Source: Micavibrio sp. UBA1850 (lineage in GTDB: Bacteria > Pseudomonadota > Alphaproteobacteria > Micavibrionales > Micavibrionaceae). From it: DNA of 64,000 nt. A program made the translations under genes and the position numbers. The stretch lies in NCBI GenBank assembly GCA_002338525.1, contig DDIM01000020.1, forward strand, positions 1 to 64,000, given 5' to 3'. The notes beneath the pieces were generated by a model. That model was given only the letters and a program-made list of their open reading frames with translations. It was not told the origin of the DNA and searched no databases. Within the stretch, counting starts at the first letter, position 1, and each line of letters opens with the position of its first letter. This document shows positions 8,768-17,845 of the stretch, one piece after another.

Positions 8768-9772
8768 ATGTCTGGCAATATCGATAATAATCGTGAAAAT
8801 GTTATCTGTGATGGTGATTGGGGCGGTGATGAGATGCAAATGCTTGCCGTATTGCTGGCTCACCCTAATATTGCAAAAATTCAATGCGTAACATCTGTTT
8901 TCGGGAATACAACGCATGAGCATGTTTTGAAAAATGCAGGCCGTATTCTTAAGCTTTTCAACGAAGATCAAAATATTACCAGATATGCTGGTCATATGGG
9001 CCCTCTTGGCGAGCCAGTTTTAGAGGGGGACGGTGCGCATGGAGACGATGGCATTGGTGGTGTAAAACTTGATGAATCAGTTGTGAGCGCAGATGAGACG
9101 CATTCGTGCGATGCTATTTTATCTCTTCTTTCAAAGGCGCCACAAGGCACGATTACAATTACGGCAACAGGCCCACAAACAAACTTGGCACATGCCGTCC
9201 AAAAAGACATCAGCACTATGAAGCGTGTAAAGGCAATCAATATTATGGGAGGCTGCACAGATAGTATCCCTGCGCATGATATGCCTACACGACAAGGAAA
9301 TATCACACCATACGGTGAGTTTAATTTCTATATGGCGCCAAAAGATGCTGATGCGGTACTCAACAGTGGTTTGCCGATAAATTTATTTCCGATGAATTGT
9401 ACGCAACAACTCAGTTTTACGGATAAGTATCGTGAAAAGCTGATGGCGGCCTTTGAAAATGCGCCAGAAATAGGCCGGTTACTTTCAGACCTGATTAGTG
9501 TTCCTGCCGCGCTTGATAAGAATAAATTCAACAGCGCCCCAACGATGCATGACGTGCATACGGGGTTTTATGTTGTTCGCCCTGATCTGTATGAGGGTCG
9601 TCGTGGGTTTGTATCTGTTGAGGTGGAGGGTGAAAAACGCGGTCTTTCAACCTTTACGCCGGATGATAATGGGAATGTTTTCGTTCTTGAGACTCTCAAG
9701 GATGTCGATGCTCTTTTCGATGTTGTCTTAGACAGTTTCAAGACAATTTTTCAGGATCAGTTGAAGGCATAA
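8768..9772 (+). CDS. Nucleoside hydrolase-like protein (IU-NH family)
   Basis: Members hydrolyse ribonucleosides to base and ribose using a calcium ion held by a DxDxxxDD motif. Here the motif is DGDWGGDE (D15, D17, D21, E22): the last Asp has become Glu. FGNTTHEHVLKNAGRIL matches the family's GN..NA block and a C-terminal MHD (TMHDVHTGF) matches the HD that contacts substrate. The 334-residue length is normal. GGTTGTGTAA is only a weak ribosome site. It lies between obgE and proB, where most relatives have nothing; substrate is unknown and activity may be altered. Confidence 0.8.
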   Translation: MSGNIDNNRENVICDGDWGGDEMQMLAVLLAHPNIAKIQCVTSVFGNTTHEHVLKNAGRILKLFNEDQNITRYAGHMGPLGEPVLEGDGAHGDDGIGGVKLDESVVSADETHSCDAILSLLSKAPQGTITITATGPQTNLAHAVQKDISTMKRVKAINIMGGCTDSIPAHDMPTRQGNITPYGEFNFYMAPKDADAVLNSGLPINLFPMNCTQQLSFTDKYREKLMAAFENAPEIGRLLSDLISVPAALDKNKFNSAPTMHDVHTGFYVVRPDLYEGRRGFVSVEVEGEKRGLSTFTPDDNGNVFVLETLKDVDALFDVVLDSFKTIFQDQLKA

Positions 9773-9776
9773 AGTT

Positions 9777-10598
9777 ATGGATTATTTACACATCAAGGAC
9801 GCTTTTACAAACGCCACGCGCATTGTTTTGAAGGTTGGGTCTGACCTAATGGTAGAGCCTGACACGGGACGTGTGCGCAGAGATTGGTTATCTGATTTCG
9901 TGGAAGATATTAAATACTTACATTCCCTAGATAAGGAGGTTGTGGCCGTTATGTCTGGTGCCGTGGCCATGGGTAGATACGATGCGGGGTTTAGCGTTGA
10001 CCAAAGATTGACGGTTGATGAAAAACAGCTGGCTGCAACTTGGGGGCATCAGCATCACACAATGGAGATTTATAATGCGTTTTGCGAGCATGATGTGCGT
10101 GTTGCATCTGGCTTATTGATTGAACCCAGTCATATTGTAAATGACAACCGTGACCGTAATAATTTCAGACGTAACATTAATCACGTGTTAAGCAGGTTGG
10201 GTGTGCCAGTTGTGAATGAAAATGACGCGGTTGCCAATGAAGAGCTTAAATTTGGAAACAATGATGTTTTGTGTGCGCATGTGGCGTCAATTATAGACGC
10301 TGATTTGATGGTTATACTGTCTGATGTTGATGGCTTGTATGATCGTGATCCTAAGCAGAATGTGGATGCTCATCATGTCCCTTACATAAACAAGCTGGAT
10401 AATGATGTGTTTTCTATGGCGTCTTCTGAGACAAATGCAAGTTCAACTGGTGGTATGTCAAGCAAGCTTGAAGCTGTAAGAATTGCGTGGGACCATAGTT
10501 GCAACGCGATTATTGCAAATGGTAATTCTGAAGGCGGGATTACGGCACTTGCCAATGGTCAGGCACGCGCGAGCTTGTTTTGTCTGTCTAAGATGTAG
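9777..10598 (+). CDS. proB: Glutamate 5-kinase without PUA domain
   Basis: First step of proline synthesis: ATP-dependent phosphorylation of glutamate. The amino acid kinase fold is clear: VLKVGSDLM at the start, VMSGAVAMG, then VNENDAV and LSDVDGLYDRDP, and SSTGGMSSKLEA for nucleotide/substrate binding. At 273 residues it ends after the kinase domain, so the C-terminal PUA domain of E. coli ProB is missing, as in several other lineages. It is 4 bases after the nucleoside hydrolase gene, and proA is not nearby. Confidence 0.9.
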   Translation: MDYLHIKDAFTNATRIVLKVGSDLMVEPDTGRVRRDWLSDFVEDIKYLHSLDKEVVAVMSGAVAMGRYDAGFSVDQRLTVDEKQLAATWGHQHHTMEIYNAFCEHDVRVASGLLIEPSHIVNDNRDRNNFRRNINHVLSRLGVPVVNENDAVANEELKFGNNDVLCAHVASIIDADLMVILSDVDGLYDRDPKQNVDAHHVPYINKLDNDVFSMASSETNASSTGGMSSKLEAVRIAWDHSCNAIIANGNSEGGITALANGQARASLFCLSKM

Positions 10599-10682
10599 AA
10601 ATTCTCCGTGACATGCGCTTTGAGTGGCCTATACTGTTTTGTTGTAACGAATAACAAATCAAAACCAGAAGACACTCAAATT

Positions 10683-13298
10683 ATGCGCACAGATGCTCCA
10701 CAAACACCTCCTAAAACTATTTATCTAAAAGACTACACCCCTGCTCCCTTTCTTGTTGAGCACGTCGATTTATCGTTTGATATATTTGAAGAGAAAACGA
10801 TTGTTGTCTCAAAAGTGCAGTACAAGAAAAACCCTGATGGTGTATCTTCTGATCTTGTTTTAAACGGGCAGGATCAAAAGTTAGTTCTTGTTAAGATCGA
10901 TGGTGAAAACGTATCTGAAGGTGCGTATACACTGTCTGATGACAAGATGACGTTACCCAACATGCCTGATGTTTTTACACTTGAGATTACAACTGAGATT
11001 GATCCTGCGGCAAACACTGCACTTGAAGGGCTTTATAAATCACAAGGTAACTATTGTACACAATGTGAGGCCGAAGGGTTTCGTCGTATAACATTTTACC
11101 AAGACCGCCCTGATGTACTGGCAACGTTTGATGTTCGTGTTGAGGCAGAGGCGAGCCAATATCCCGTTTTGTTATCAAATGGTAACCTTGTTGATAAGGG
11201 GGATGCAGGTAATGGGCGTCATTATACGCAGTGGCATGACCCGTTTCCAAAGCCGTGTTACTTGTTTGCCTTAGTGGCTGGAGACCTTGTGCGCGTCGAA
11301 GATAAATTCACGACCATGTCGGGCCGCACAGTTGATTTGCACATTTATGTACGTGAGGGTGATGAAGGGCAATGTGATCATGCCATGCAATCTCTTATCA
11401 AATCGATGAAATGGGATGAAGAGGTTTACGGCCGTGAATATGAACTAGATTTATTTAATATCGTTGCCGTGAGCGATTTCAACATGGGGGCAATGGAAAA
11501 TACCTCGCTTAATATATTCAACACGGCGCTTGTATTGGCGCATCAGGAAACCGCAACAGACACAGACTTTATTCGTGTTGAAGGTGTTATTGCGCACGAA
11601 TATTTTCACAACTGGACGGGTAACCGCGTCACATGTCGTGATTGGTTCCAACTGTCGCTCAAGGAAGGATTGACGGTGTTTCGCGATCAGGAGTTTAGTT
11701 CAGACATGAACTCGCGCGCGGTTCAAAGAATTGATGATGTAAACCATTTGCGTCGTTTTCAGTTCTCCGAGGATGCAAGCCCCCTCGCCCATGCTGTGCA
11801 GCCAGATGATTTCATAGAAATCAGTAACTTTTATACAATGACTGTATATGAAAAAGGCGCAGAAATTATTCGTATGCAACATACATTGCTGGGTAAGGAT
11901 GATTATCGTAAGGCCACTGATTTGTATTTTGATCGTTATGATGGAGCGGCGGTGACGTGTAATGATTTTGTCGAATGCATGGCGGATGCCTCTGGCCGTG
12001 ATATGTCACAGTTTTTCTTATGGTATAAACAGGCGGGAACACCTAGTGTTAAAATGACGAGTGAGTATAATGAGCAAGATAAGTCATTCACTATGAATTT
12101 TTCTCAATCACAGCCAGACACACCAGGTCAAAGCGATAAAAAACCGCTTCATATTCCTGTGGCTGTTGGATTGTTAAACAAAGATGGTGAGGAAATACGA
12201 AGCACTGAGATAGTCGAGCTTACGAAAGCAACGGAATCGGTTACGTTTGAAAATGTGTCATCTTGTCCGGTACCGTCAGTTTTAAGAAACTTTTCAGCAC
12301 CTGTGAAGCTTGAGACTGATTTATCTAAAGATGATCTGCGCTTGTTACAGTTGCATGACACCGATGGGTTTAACCGTTGGGAAGCCGGTCAACGTCTTGC
12401 CATTCAAGCGATTGAAGGGCTGATGGAGGATGATAATTATGACATCTCTCAATTTGTTGATGATTTTGGCGTGATCTTAAAACAAGGCTTGGACAGTAAT
12501 GCTGATAAAGCGCTTCTTGCGCGTAGCTTAACGCTTCCAAATGTCTCTGTCGTAGGGCAACTTCAAGATGTTATTGACCCAAGTGCCATTGATGGGGCGC
12601 GTACAACTATTTTGAAGGCCATTAAGTCAACGCATAAAGATTTATTGGTTGAGCTATACGATGCGCAAGAGGACAAGGGCGCGTTTTCAGTGTCTCCGGA
12701 GGCAATGGGACGCAGAGCATTACGTAATGTGTTGCTATCTTTGTTGACCGTTACCAATGGGATGGGATGTGCGGCGCGTGCCAAGGCGCATTATTTTGAA
12801 GCAGATAACATGACCGATCGTGTGGCTGCGCTTTCATGCTTGGCTGATAGTTCACAACCAGAGCGTGCAGAGGTATTTGATGATTTCTATGATCGCTATA
12901 AAGATTATCAGCTTGTGGTTGATAAATGGTTCTCGCTACAGGCTATGGCCGACCGTGATCAAATATTTGATGATTTTGCGATGTTGCGCGCCCATGAAGA
13001 GTTTAATATCAAAAACCCAAACCGTGTGCGTTCATTATATTCTGCGTTTTCAATGAACAACCCGGTGCGTTTCCATGAGCCAAGTGGCAAAGGGTATGCA
13101 TTATTACGTGATGCTGTCATTGAATTGAATGCGATAAACCCGCAAATTGCATCGCGTCAATTAACACCGCTTCGCGAATGGCGTCGATACACGCCTGATC
13201 GTCAGGCGTTGATGAAAGATGCTTTGCAAGCCATTGCAGACACTCCTAACCTTTCAAGTGACGTGTTTGAAATCGTTTCAAAGAGTTTGAAAGGCTAG
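10683..13298 (+). CDS. pepN: Aminopeptidase N (M1 family)
   Basis: Cytoplasmic zinc aminopeptidase that trims short peptides. From the ATG at 10683 the protein is 871 residues, nearly identical in length to E. coli PepN; the GTG at 10608 would add 25 residues that do not resemble the family. The exopeptidase motif GAMEN (MGAMENTSLN) and the zinc site HEYFH (H305, E306, H309) are present, with the third ligand Glu in LKEGLTVFRDQEF. The C-terminal half is the PepN-specific Ig and helical domain (ends LREWRRYTPDRQALM). rnhB follows closely. Confidence 0.95.
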   Translation: MRTDAPQTPPKTIYLKDYTPAPFLVEHVDLSFDIFEEKTIVVSKVQYKKNPDGVSSDLVLNGQDQKLVLVKIDGENVSEGAYTLSDDKMTLPNMPDVFTLEITTEIDPAANTALEGLYKSQGNYCTQCEAEGFRRITFYQDRPDVLATFDVRVEAEASQYPVLLSNGNLVDKGDAGNGRHYTQWHDPFPKPCYLFALVAGDLVRVEDKFTTMSGRTVDLHIYVREGDEGQCDHAMQSLIKSMKWDEEVYGREYELDLFNIVAVSDFNMGAMENTSLNIFNTALVLAHQETATDTDFIRVEGVIAHEYFHNWTGNRVTCRDWFQLSLKEGLTVFRDQEFSSDMNSRAVQRIDDVNHLRRFQFSEDASPLAHAVQPDDFIEISNFYTMTVYEKGAEIIRMQHTLLGKDDYRKATDLYFDRYDGAAVTCNDFVECMADASGRDMSQFFLWYKQAGTPSVKMTSEYNEQDKSFTMNFSQSQPDTPGQSDKKPLHIPVAVGLLNKDGEEIRSTEIVELTKATESVTFENVSSCPVPSVLRNFSAPVKLETDLSKDDLRLLQLHDTDGFNRWEAGQRLAIQAIEGLMEDDNYDISQFVDDFGVILKQGLDSNADKALLARSLTLPNVSVVGQLQDVIDPSAIDGARTTILKAIKSTHKDLLVELYDAQEDKGAFSVSPEAMGRRALRNVLLSLLTVTNGMGCAARAKAHYFEADNMTDRVAALSCLADSSQPERAEVFDDFYDRYKDYQLVVDKWFSLQAMADRDQIFDDFAMLRAHEEFNIKNPNRVRSLYSAFSMNNPVRFHEPSGKGYALLRDAVIELNAINPQIASRQLTPLREWRRYTPDRQALMKDALQAIADTPNLSSDVFEIVSKSLKG

Positions 13299-13306
13299 TT
13301 CGTCTC

Positions 13307-13933
13307 TTGCCTGATTTCACATTAGAAAATGCTATTGAGGGAAATGTGTGTGGTCTCGACGAAGTTGGTCGAGGCCCATTAGCAGGTCCTGTTATTGCGT
13401 CTTGTGTTTATATAAAAGACCAGTCTCTGCCTTTTTTGGCAGAGGTCAATGACAGCAAAAAGCTATCGGAAAAAAAGCGGATCAGGCTTTTTGATAAAAT
13501 CACTTCAAATTGTGTTTATGGCGTTGGGGTTTGCAGTATTGATGAAATTGACGAGCTTAATATCTTGCAGGCTTCACTTCTTGCGATGCGGCGGGCTTAT
13601 GAAGATATGGCCATGATTTGTGATCATGCCTTGATTGATGGGAATAAGTTAGCCAATTTGCCCTGCCCGTCAACGGCCGTGGTTAAGGGGGATTCCGTTT
13701 CTTTATCAATTGCTGCGGCATCGATTGTTGCAAAGGTCACGCGAGACGAGATTATGAAAGAGCTGCATGAAGAATATCCTGAGTATGGTTGGGCATCTAA
13801 TGCAGGCTATGGATCGAAAAAACACCGTGATGCAATTCACGAAATTGGCGTTACGCCCCATCACCGCAAAAGTTTTATGCCTGTACGTCAAATTTTAATC
13901 GATCAGGCACAAAAAATACCTAAATCCTCGTAA
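13307..13933 (+). CDS. rnhB: Ribonuclease HII
   Basis: Removes RNA from RNA-DNA hybrids and single ribonucleotides from DNA. The start is a TTG at 13307; no ATG gives a complete N-terminus. The active-site motif GLDEVGRGPLAGPV carries D18 and E19, ALIDGNKL holds the third Asp, and SIAAASIVAKVTRDE is the family block. The end, GYGSKKHRDAI then TPHHRKSF, is typical. It is 208 residues, a normal length. It directly precedes ccrM, a frequent order in alphaproteobacteria. Confidence 0.95.
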   Translation: MPDFTLENAIEGNVCGLDEVGRGPLAGPVIASCVYIKDQSLPFLAEVNDSKKLSEKKRIRLFDKITSNCVYGVGVCSIDEIDELNILQASLLAMRRAYEDMAMICDHALIDGNKLANLPCPSTAVVKGDSVSLSIAAASIVAKVTRDEIMKELHEEYPEYGWASNAGYGSKKHRDAIHEIGVTPHHRKSFMPVRQILIDQAQKIPKSS

Positions 13934-13935
13934 GT

Positions 13936-14074
13936 GAGTCTATATAGAGTCTTGGGGCGCGTACACATACAATATATTGTGAGGTACGCCTCTCAAATCA
14001 TTGACTCTATTACATGAATCGAATTTTCACGACCTCTTTTTTCTTGACGGCGAATCAGAAATGATTCATGATTC
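13936..14074. promoter_or_regulatory. Cluster of seven GANTC sites in the ccrM leader
   Basis: GANTC occurs at 13936, 13947, 14003, 14016, 14052, 14063 and 14070 (first base of each), with an eighth at 14107 inside the gene. GANTC is the target of CcrM, so methylation of these sites could feed back on ccrM transcription, as is known for the Caulobacter ccrM promoter. No full CtrA box is seen in this gap. Confidence 0.75.
14044..14072 (+). promoter_or_regulatory. Putative ccrM promoter overlapping GANTC sites
   Basis: TTGACG at 14044-14049, a 17-base spacer and CATGAT at 14067-14072. Two GANTC sites lie in the spacer and a third overlaps the -10. The leader to the ATG would be only about 23 bases. 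Confidence 0.45.
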
Positions 14075-14101
14075 GTACATAACAAAAAAGTTGAGGAACA
14101 A

Positions 14102-15259
14102 ATGTCGAGTCATAAAAATAAGAAATCCACAGTGTCTAAGTCGGTTAAGGAAAAGCGCCCAGAGATTGAAACAAACCGTATTATAAAAGGTAATTGTATT
14201 AAATCTATGAAGGCATTGCCGAAGAAGTCTGTTGATCTTATTTTTGCAGATCCTCCGTATAACCTTCAACTTGGTGGCGATCTGCATAGACCTGATAATA
14301 GTAAGGTTGATGCGGTTGATGATCATTGGGATCAGTTTGAAAGTTTTAAGGCTTACGACAAGTTTACACGTGAGTGGCTTAAAGAAGCAAAAGAGCTTTT
14401 GACTGATGATGGTGGAATTTGGGTTATTGGTTCATATCACAACATCTTCCGTATTGGTGCGATTATGCAGGATATGGGGTTTTGGATCCTTAATGATGTT
14501 GTATGGCGCAAATCAAACCCTATGCCAAATTTCCGTGGACGCCGTTTTACGAATGCTCACGAGACTATGATTTGGGCGTCTAAGTCACCCAAAAGTAAGT
14601 ATTGTTTCAACTACGATGCCATGAAAGCCATGAATGATGATACGCAGATGCGAAGCGACTGGGTTTTACCTATTTGCAATGGGCATGAGCGATTGAAAAA
14701 TGAAGCTGGTGAAAAGGTTCATCCAACACAAAAGCCTGAATCCCTCCTCTACCGTGTAATTTTATCTTCTACGCGTAAAGGTGATGTTGTGCTTGATCCA
14801 TTCTTTGGAACGGGTACAACGGGGTGTGTTGCCAAGCAGTTGGGGCGCCAATATATCGGTCTTGAGCAAGAAGATGAATATATTGCAGCGGCTGAAGCGC
14901 GTATCGAAGCCACACAGGAAATTGAAAACCCAGATGTTTTGGAAGTGAAAAGTAAACGTGAAGAAAAACGTATACCGTTTGGCTGGTTGCTTGAGCATGG
15001 TTATTTGAAACCAGGGACAGTCTTAACAGATCATAAAAACAAGTTTTCTGCGCAAGTGGGCGTTGATGGAACACTTCTTGCCTCTTCAGGTGAGGAAGAT
15101 CTACGCGGATCAATTCATAAAGTTGGCGCTGCCTTACAAGAAGCACCGTCTTGTAATGGGTGGACATATTGGCACTATAAAGAAAATGGTCGACGTTACC
15201 CTATTGATGCGTTGAGGCAAAAGCTTAGAAACCAAGTGGATGCCCCACAAAAGCAGTAG
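14102..15259 (+). CDS. ccrM: Cell-cycle DNA adenine methyltransferase CcrM (GANTC)
   Basis: Orphan beta-class N6-adenine methyltransferase that re-methylates GANTC sites late in the alphaproteobacterial cell cycle. The catalytic motif DPPYNLQL is at residues 50-57, the target-recognition region follows (NFRGRRFTNAHE), and the AdoMet motif LDPFFGTGTTG comes later, giving the beta-class order. After about residue 280 a C-terminal extension (PFGWLLEHGYLKPGT, CNGWTYWHYKENG) matches the RAMA domain that CcrM uses to bind DNA. TTGAGGAACAA supplies the ribosome site. No restriction gene is adjacent. It converges with the next gene with a 4-base gap. Confidence 0.95.
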   Translation: MSSHKNKKSTVSKSVKEKRPEIETNRIIKGNCIKSMKALPKKSVDLIFADPPYNLQLGGDLHRPDNSKVDAVDDHWDQFESFKAYDKFTREWLKEAKELLTDDGGIWVIGSYHNIFRIGAIMQDMGFWILNDVVWRKSNPMPNFRGRRFTNAHETMIWASKSPKSKYCFNYDAMKAMNDDTQMRSDWVLPICNGHERLKNEAGEKVHPTQKPESLLYRVILSSTRKGDVVLDPFFGTGTTGCVAKQLGRQYIGLEQEDEYIAAAEARIEATQEIENPDVLEVKSKREEKRIPFGWLLEHGYLKPGTVLTDHKNKFSAQVGVDGTLLASSGEEDLRGSIHKVGAALQEAPSCNGWTYWHYKENGRRYPIDALRQKLRNQVDAPQKQ

Positions 15260-15263
15260 TCTT

Positions 15264-16226
15264 TTATTGGTTAGATTGTCTCATGTCTTTAAGGTATAAG
15301 GGTCGTGTGAGCTCTTTATCTGCGTAGACTGCAACGTAATCTATTTTTCCAGAGAAATCAGACAGCATACTCCCTGGTGACCCCTGTTCATCCTTTATGA
15401 CTTCAATGTTATCAGTGAGGCTCACATAAAATACGATGTAGGCGACTTTTGGAAGGTTTTCTTGTTTTATGTAGTCAAGATACATTGCAGAGATTGTCTC
15501 TGACATAGGTAATGTTTTGAGAGAGTATGGGATACGCGTTGAGACAACGGCATTATTTGGTGCTTTGGTTACATATTCTTGCGTTGTTGTTCCATCTCTA
15601 AACATCCTGAGGCGATCTATACAAAAAGCATCTCCCCTCAAACTATTGTTGCTTATTCTAAAGCGTTTCATGTTTTTGTAGTCGTATTTGTCATCAATTG
15701 TGAAGCCTTCATTGTCAAAGTCATATGACTCGAGCTTTAATGGCTGCACAACTTTGAAAAACCTTCCGAAGCTCCCTTTTTTTGAAAGAAGGTATTCTTT
15801 GGTGGCGCTTCTCAGTTTGCTCCATTGTATTTCGTTTTTGTAGATATCTTTTACCTTACGACACTGAAGAAGAAGAAGGTAGGCATCGATATCTGCGGTG
15901 TTTTCGACGTCAAGCATACCTGTTCGCCAATAAAGCAGGTTCAGGTTTTGATATGTTGCAGGCACATATAAGTTTTTTATTTCTTTAAAGGGAGCATTGC
16001 GCATGTACTCCTCTTCTTTAGATGAGGTTTTTTGAGCCTTTAAAAAGTTCGTTTTAAAAGTAGAGGCTTCCTCAAGGTCTATCCCCTCTACTGCGTATTT
16101 TTCAATATCAACGGTGATGTTATTTTTGGGCGTGCTTTGTTGCGCCATAGAAGGGTGTGCCACACCACTTAAGATGAGCATTGCAAGTGCAATAATATTT
16201 ACTTTTAAATTATACATTCTGACCAT
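15264..16226 (-). CDS. Exported protein of unknown function
   Basis: I do not recognise a domain in these 320 residues. A signal peptide is clear: basic start MVRMYNLK, hydrophobic IIALAMLILSGVA, and a cleavage site near SMAQQ at about 28-30. The mature part is mixed alpha/beta with many charged residues and two Cys (LLQCRKVKD and GDAFCIDRL) that could pair in the periplasm. The C-terminal part contains YIVFYVSLTDNIEVI and ends KDMRQSNQ. It lies 10 bases downstream of mutY, probably by co-transcription, and converges on ccrM. No lipobox is present. Confidence 0.75.
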   Translation of the reverse strand: MVRMYNLKVNIIALAMLILSGVAHPSMAQQSTPKNNITVDIEKYAVEGIDLEEASTFKTNFLKAQKTSSKEEEYMRNAPFKEIKNLYVPATYQNLNLLYWRTGMLDVENTADIDAYLLLLQCRKVKDIYKNEIQWSKLRSATKEYLLSKKGSFGRFFKVVQPLKLESYDFDNEGFTIDDKYDYKNMKRFRISNNSLRGDAFCIDRLRMFRDGTTTQEYVTKAPNNAVVSTRIPYSLKTLPMSETISAMYLDYIKQENLPKVAYIVFYVSLTDNIEVIKDEQGSPGSMLSDFSGKIDYVAVYADKELTRPLYLKDMRQSNQ

Positions 16227-16236
16227 TTTACGAATA

Positions 16237-17322
16237 CTAACTGTCTTGGGCTTTTGCTAAATCATACACTTTTTGAAAGACGCTAGGCAATTTTGATTGT
16301 AGTTTATCCTCTGTTATCCAAAAATATTGATTGCTTGATGCCTCAATTGGCGCCTTTGCGGTGTAGACTGTTAATTGTAGCGTGAAATGAGTAAAAACGT
16401 GGTTAACTTTCTCATCTATGTGCTGAAAGTTATACAGAGTATAGATGTTTTCATGTTCATACTTAGAATTGCCTTTAACCCATTTTGAAGTGGGAAGCCC
16501 TATCATATTTGCAAGCAGCCCCTTTTCTTCCCTGCGCTCTACTAGATACTCACCTTTATAATTTTGGATGACATAAACGGCGCCATGCTTATGAGGTTTT
16601 TCTATTTTTGGAAGTGGTTTTGGTATGTCCAGCTGTTTATTATTCTTAAAACTATGACACATGTCTGATACGGGGCATTGTTCGCAGCGCGGTGTTTTTG
16701 GAATGCAGATTTTTGCACCTAATTCCATTAGGCTTTGTGCGTAATCACTGTGATTGCCTTCAAACGAGCCTATAAATTGTGAAGCTTTGTCTTTTATTTC
16801 TGACTTGTTTTGTTTTATGGGAGTTTGCAGCATAAAAACGCGCGAGATAACGCGCTCTACATTTCCGTCTATGATGTTGGCGGGCATATTATACGCAATT
16901 GAGCGAATGGCGGCGGCTGTGTATGCGCCAATACCGGCAAGCTTCAAAAGCTCTTTTTCTTCTTTTGGGAACACGCCGTTATGATCTTGCACGATTTGTT
17001 GGGCGCACTTATGAAGGTTGCGCGCGCGTGAGTAGTATCCCAAGCCCGCCCACGCATCAATAATGTCTTCTTGTGGGCTTGCCGCTAAATCATGAACAGT
17101 TGGCCAGCGATCAATAAATTTGTTGAAGTATGGAATGACGGTTTTGACAACAGTTTGTTGAAGCATAATCTCGGACATCCAAACCTTATAAGGGTCGGCC
17201 ATTTCGTCTTGATTATAACGCCACGGTAGTTGGCGTTTATTGGCTTTGTACCACTGCAATAAATTTTTGCGGAACAAATTTGGATCAATTTTTAATTTTG
17301 ATTCTGATTTGGAGGATGACAA
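16237..17322 (-). CDS. mutY: A/G-specific adenine DNA glycosylase
   Basis: Removes adenine mispaired with 8-oxoguanine. LPWR opens the catalytic domain and SEIMLQQT carries the catalytic Glu. The helix-hairpin-helix is LAGIGAYTAAAI, with the catalytic Asp in NIIDGNVERVISR. The iron-sulfur motif C-x6-C-x2-C-x5-C reads CIPKTPRCEQCPVSDMC. The last 130 residues are the NUDIX-like 8-oxoG recognition domain (GAVYVIQNYKGEYLVERRE). The start is a TTG at 17322 that shares one base with the dciA start; a TTG near 17277 is possible. Confidence 0.94.
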   Translation of the reverse strand: MSSSKSESKLKIDPNLFRKNLLQWYKANKRQLPWRYNQDEMADPYKVWMSEIMLQQTVVKTVIPYFNKFIDRWPTVHDLAASPQEDIIDAWAGLGYYSRARNLHKCAQQIVQDHNGVFPKEEKELLKLAGIGAYTAAAIRSIAYNMPANIIDGNVERVISRVFMLQTPIKQNKSEIKDKASQFIGSFEGNHSDYAQSLMELGAKICIPKTPRCEQCPVSDMCHSFKNNKQLDIPKPLPKIEKPHKHGAVYVIQNYKGEYLVERREEKGLLANMIGLPTSKWVKGNSKYEHENIYTLYNFQHIDEKVNHVFTHFTLQLTVYTAKAPIEASSNQYFWITEDKLQSKLPSVFQKVYDLAKAQDS

Positions 17323-17828
17323 TGCTTTATAAACCTTTTAATATAGTTTGTATGAGTTCATTAAAACCAATTTCTCGCAGTGTAAAGTCTGTGACGTCTA
17401 AAGTATGCGAAAAGAAGTTTATATCTTTGGGGCGTGTTTTGGATCATTGGCACGATATCATGGGCGAAGACATGGCATCTTATGCTGAGCCTGTTGCGCT
17501 AAAAGTTTTGCGTAAGGGAAAAGACAAAAACATCAAATTTACCAAAATATTAAAAGTGGCAGTGTCCCCTGCTCATTCAATGAAGTTATCGTATCGCAAG
17601 GGCATGATTTTAGAGCGTATAAATAGACTGCTCCCTCATGAAGGGATTGTGGATATCGAGCTTGTTCCTTTTCCTCGAAAAATGGATAAGTCTATGCCTA
17701 AGAAAGACAAACCACTTAGCGATGATGAAAAAAACTATCTTTCTGACGTTCTAAATGATATGGAAGATGACGAAATTAAGAAGAAGCTCCATTCAATGGG
17801 GCAATCGTTTTTGAAAAAAAGTAAATAA
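17322..17828 (+). CDS. dciA: DciA-like DUF721 protein
   Basis: DUF721/DciA proteins help load the replicative helicase DnaB in bacteria without DnaC. The chosen ATG at 17322 has GGAGG six bases upstream; the frame is open further left but would run into mutY. Residues after about 20 match DUF721: LGRVLDHWHDIMGEDMASYAEP and LKVAVSPAHSMKLSYRKG, then ILERINRLLPHEGIVDIEL. A lysine-rich, disordered tail of about 50 residues follows. It is divergent from mutY with overlapping start codons, and efp follows 17 bases later. Confidence 0.8.
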   Translation: MLYKPFNIVCMSSLKPISRSVKSVTSKVCEKKFISLGRVLDHWHDIMGEDMASYAEPVALKVLRKGKDKNIKFTKILKVAVSPAHSMKLSYRKGMILERINRLLPHEGIVDIELVPFPRKMDKSMPKKDKPLSDDEKNYLSDVLNDMEDDEIKKKLHSMGQSFLKKSK

Positions 17829-17845
17829 GAGGCTTAGAGATACCC

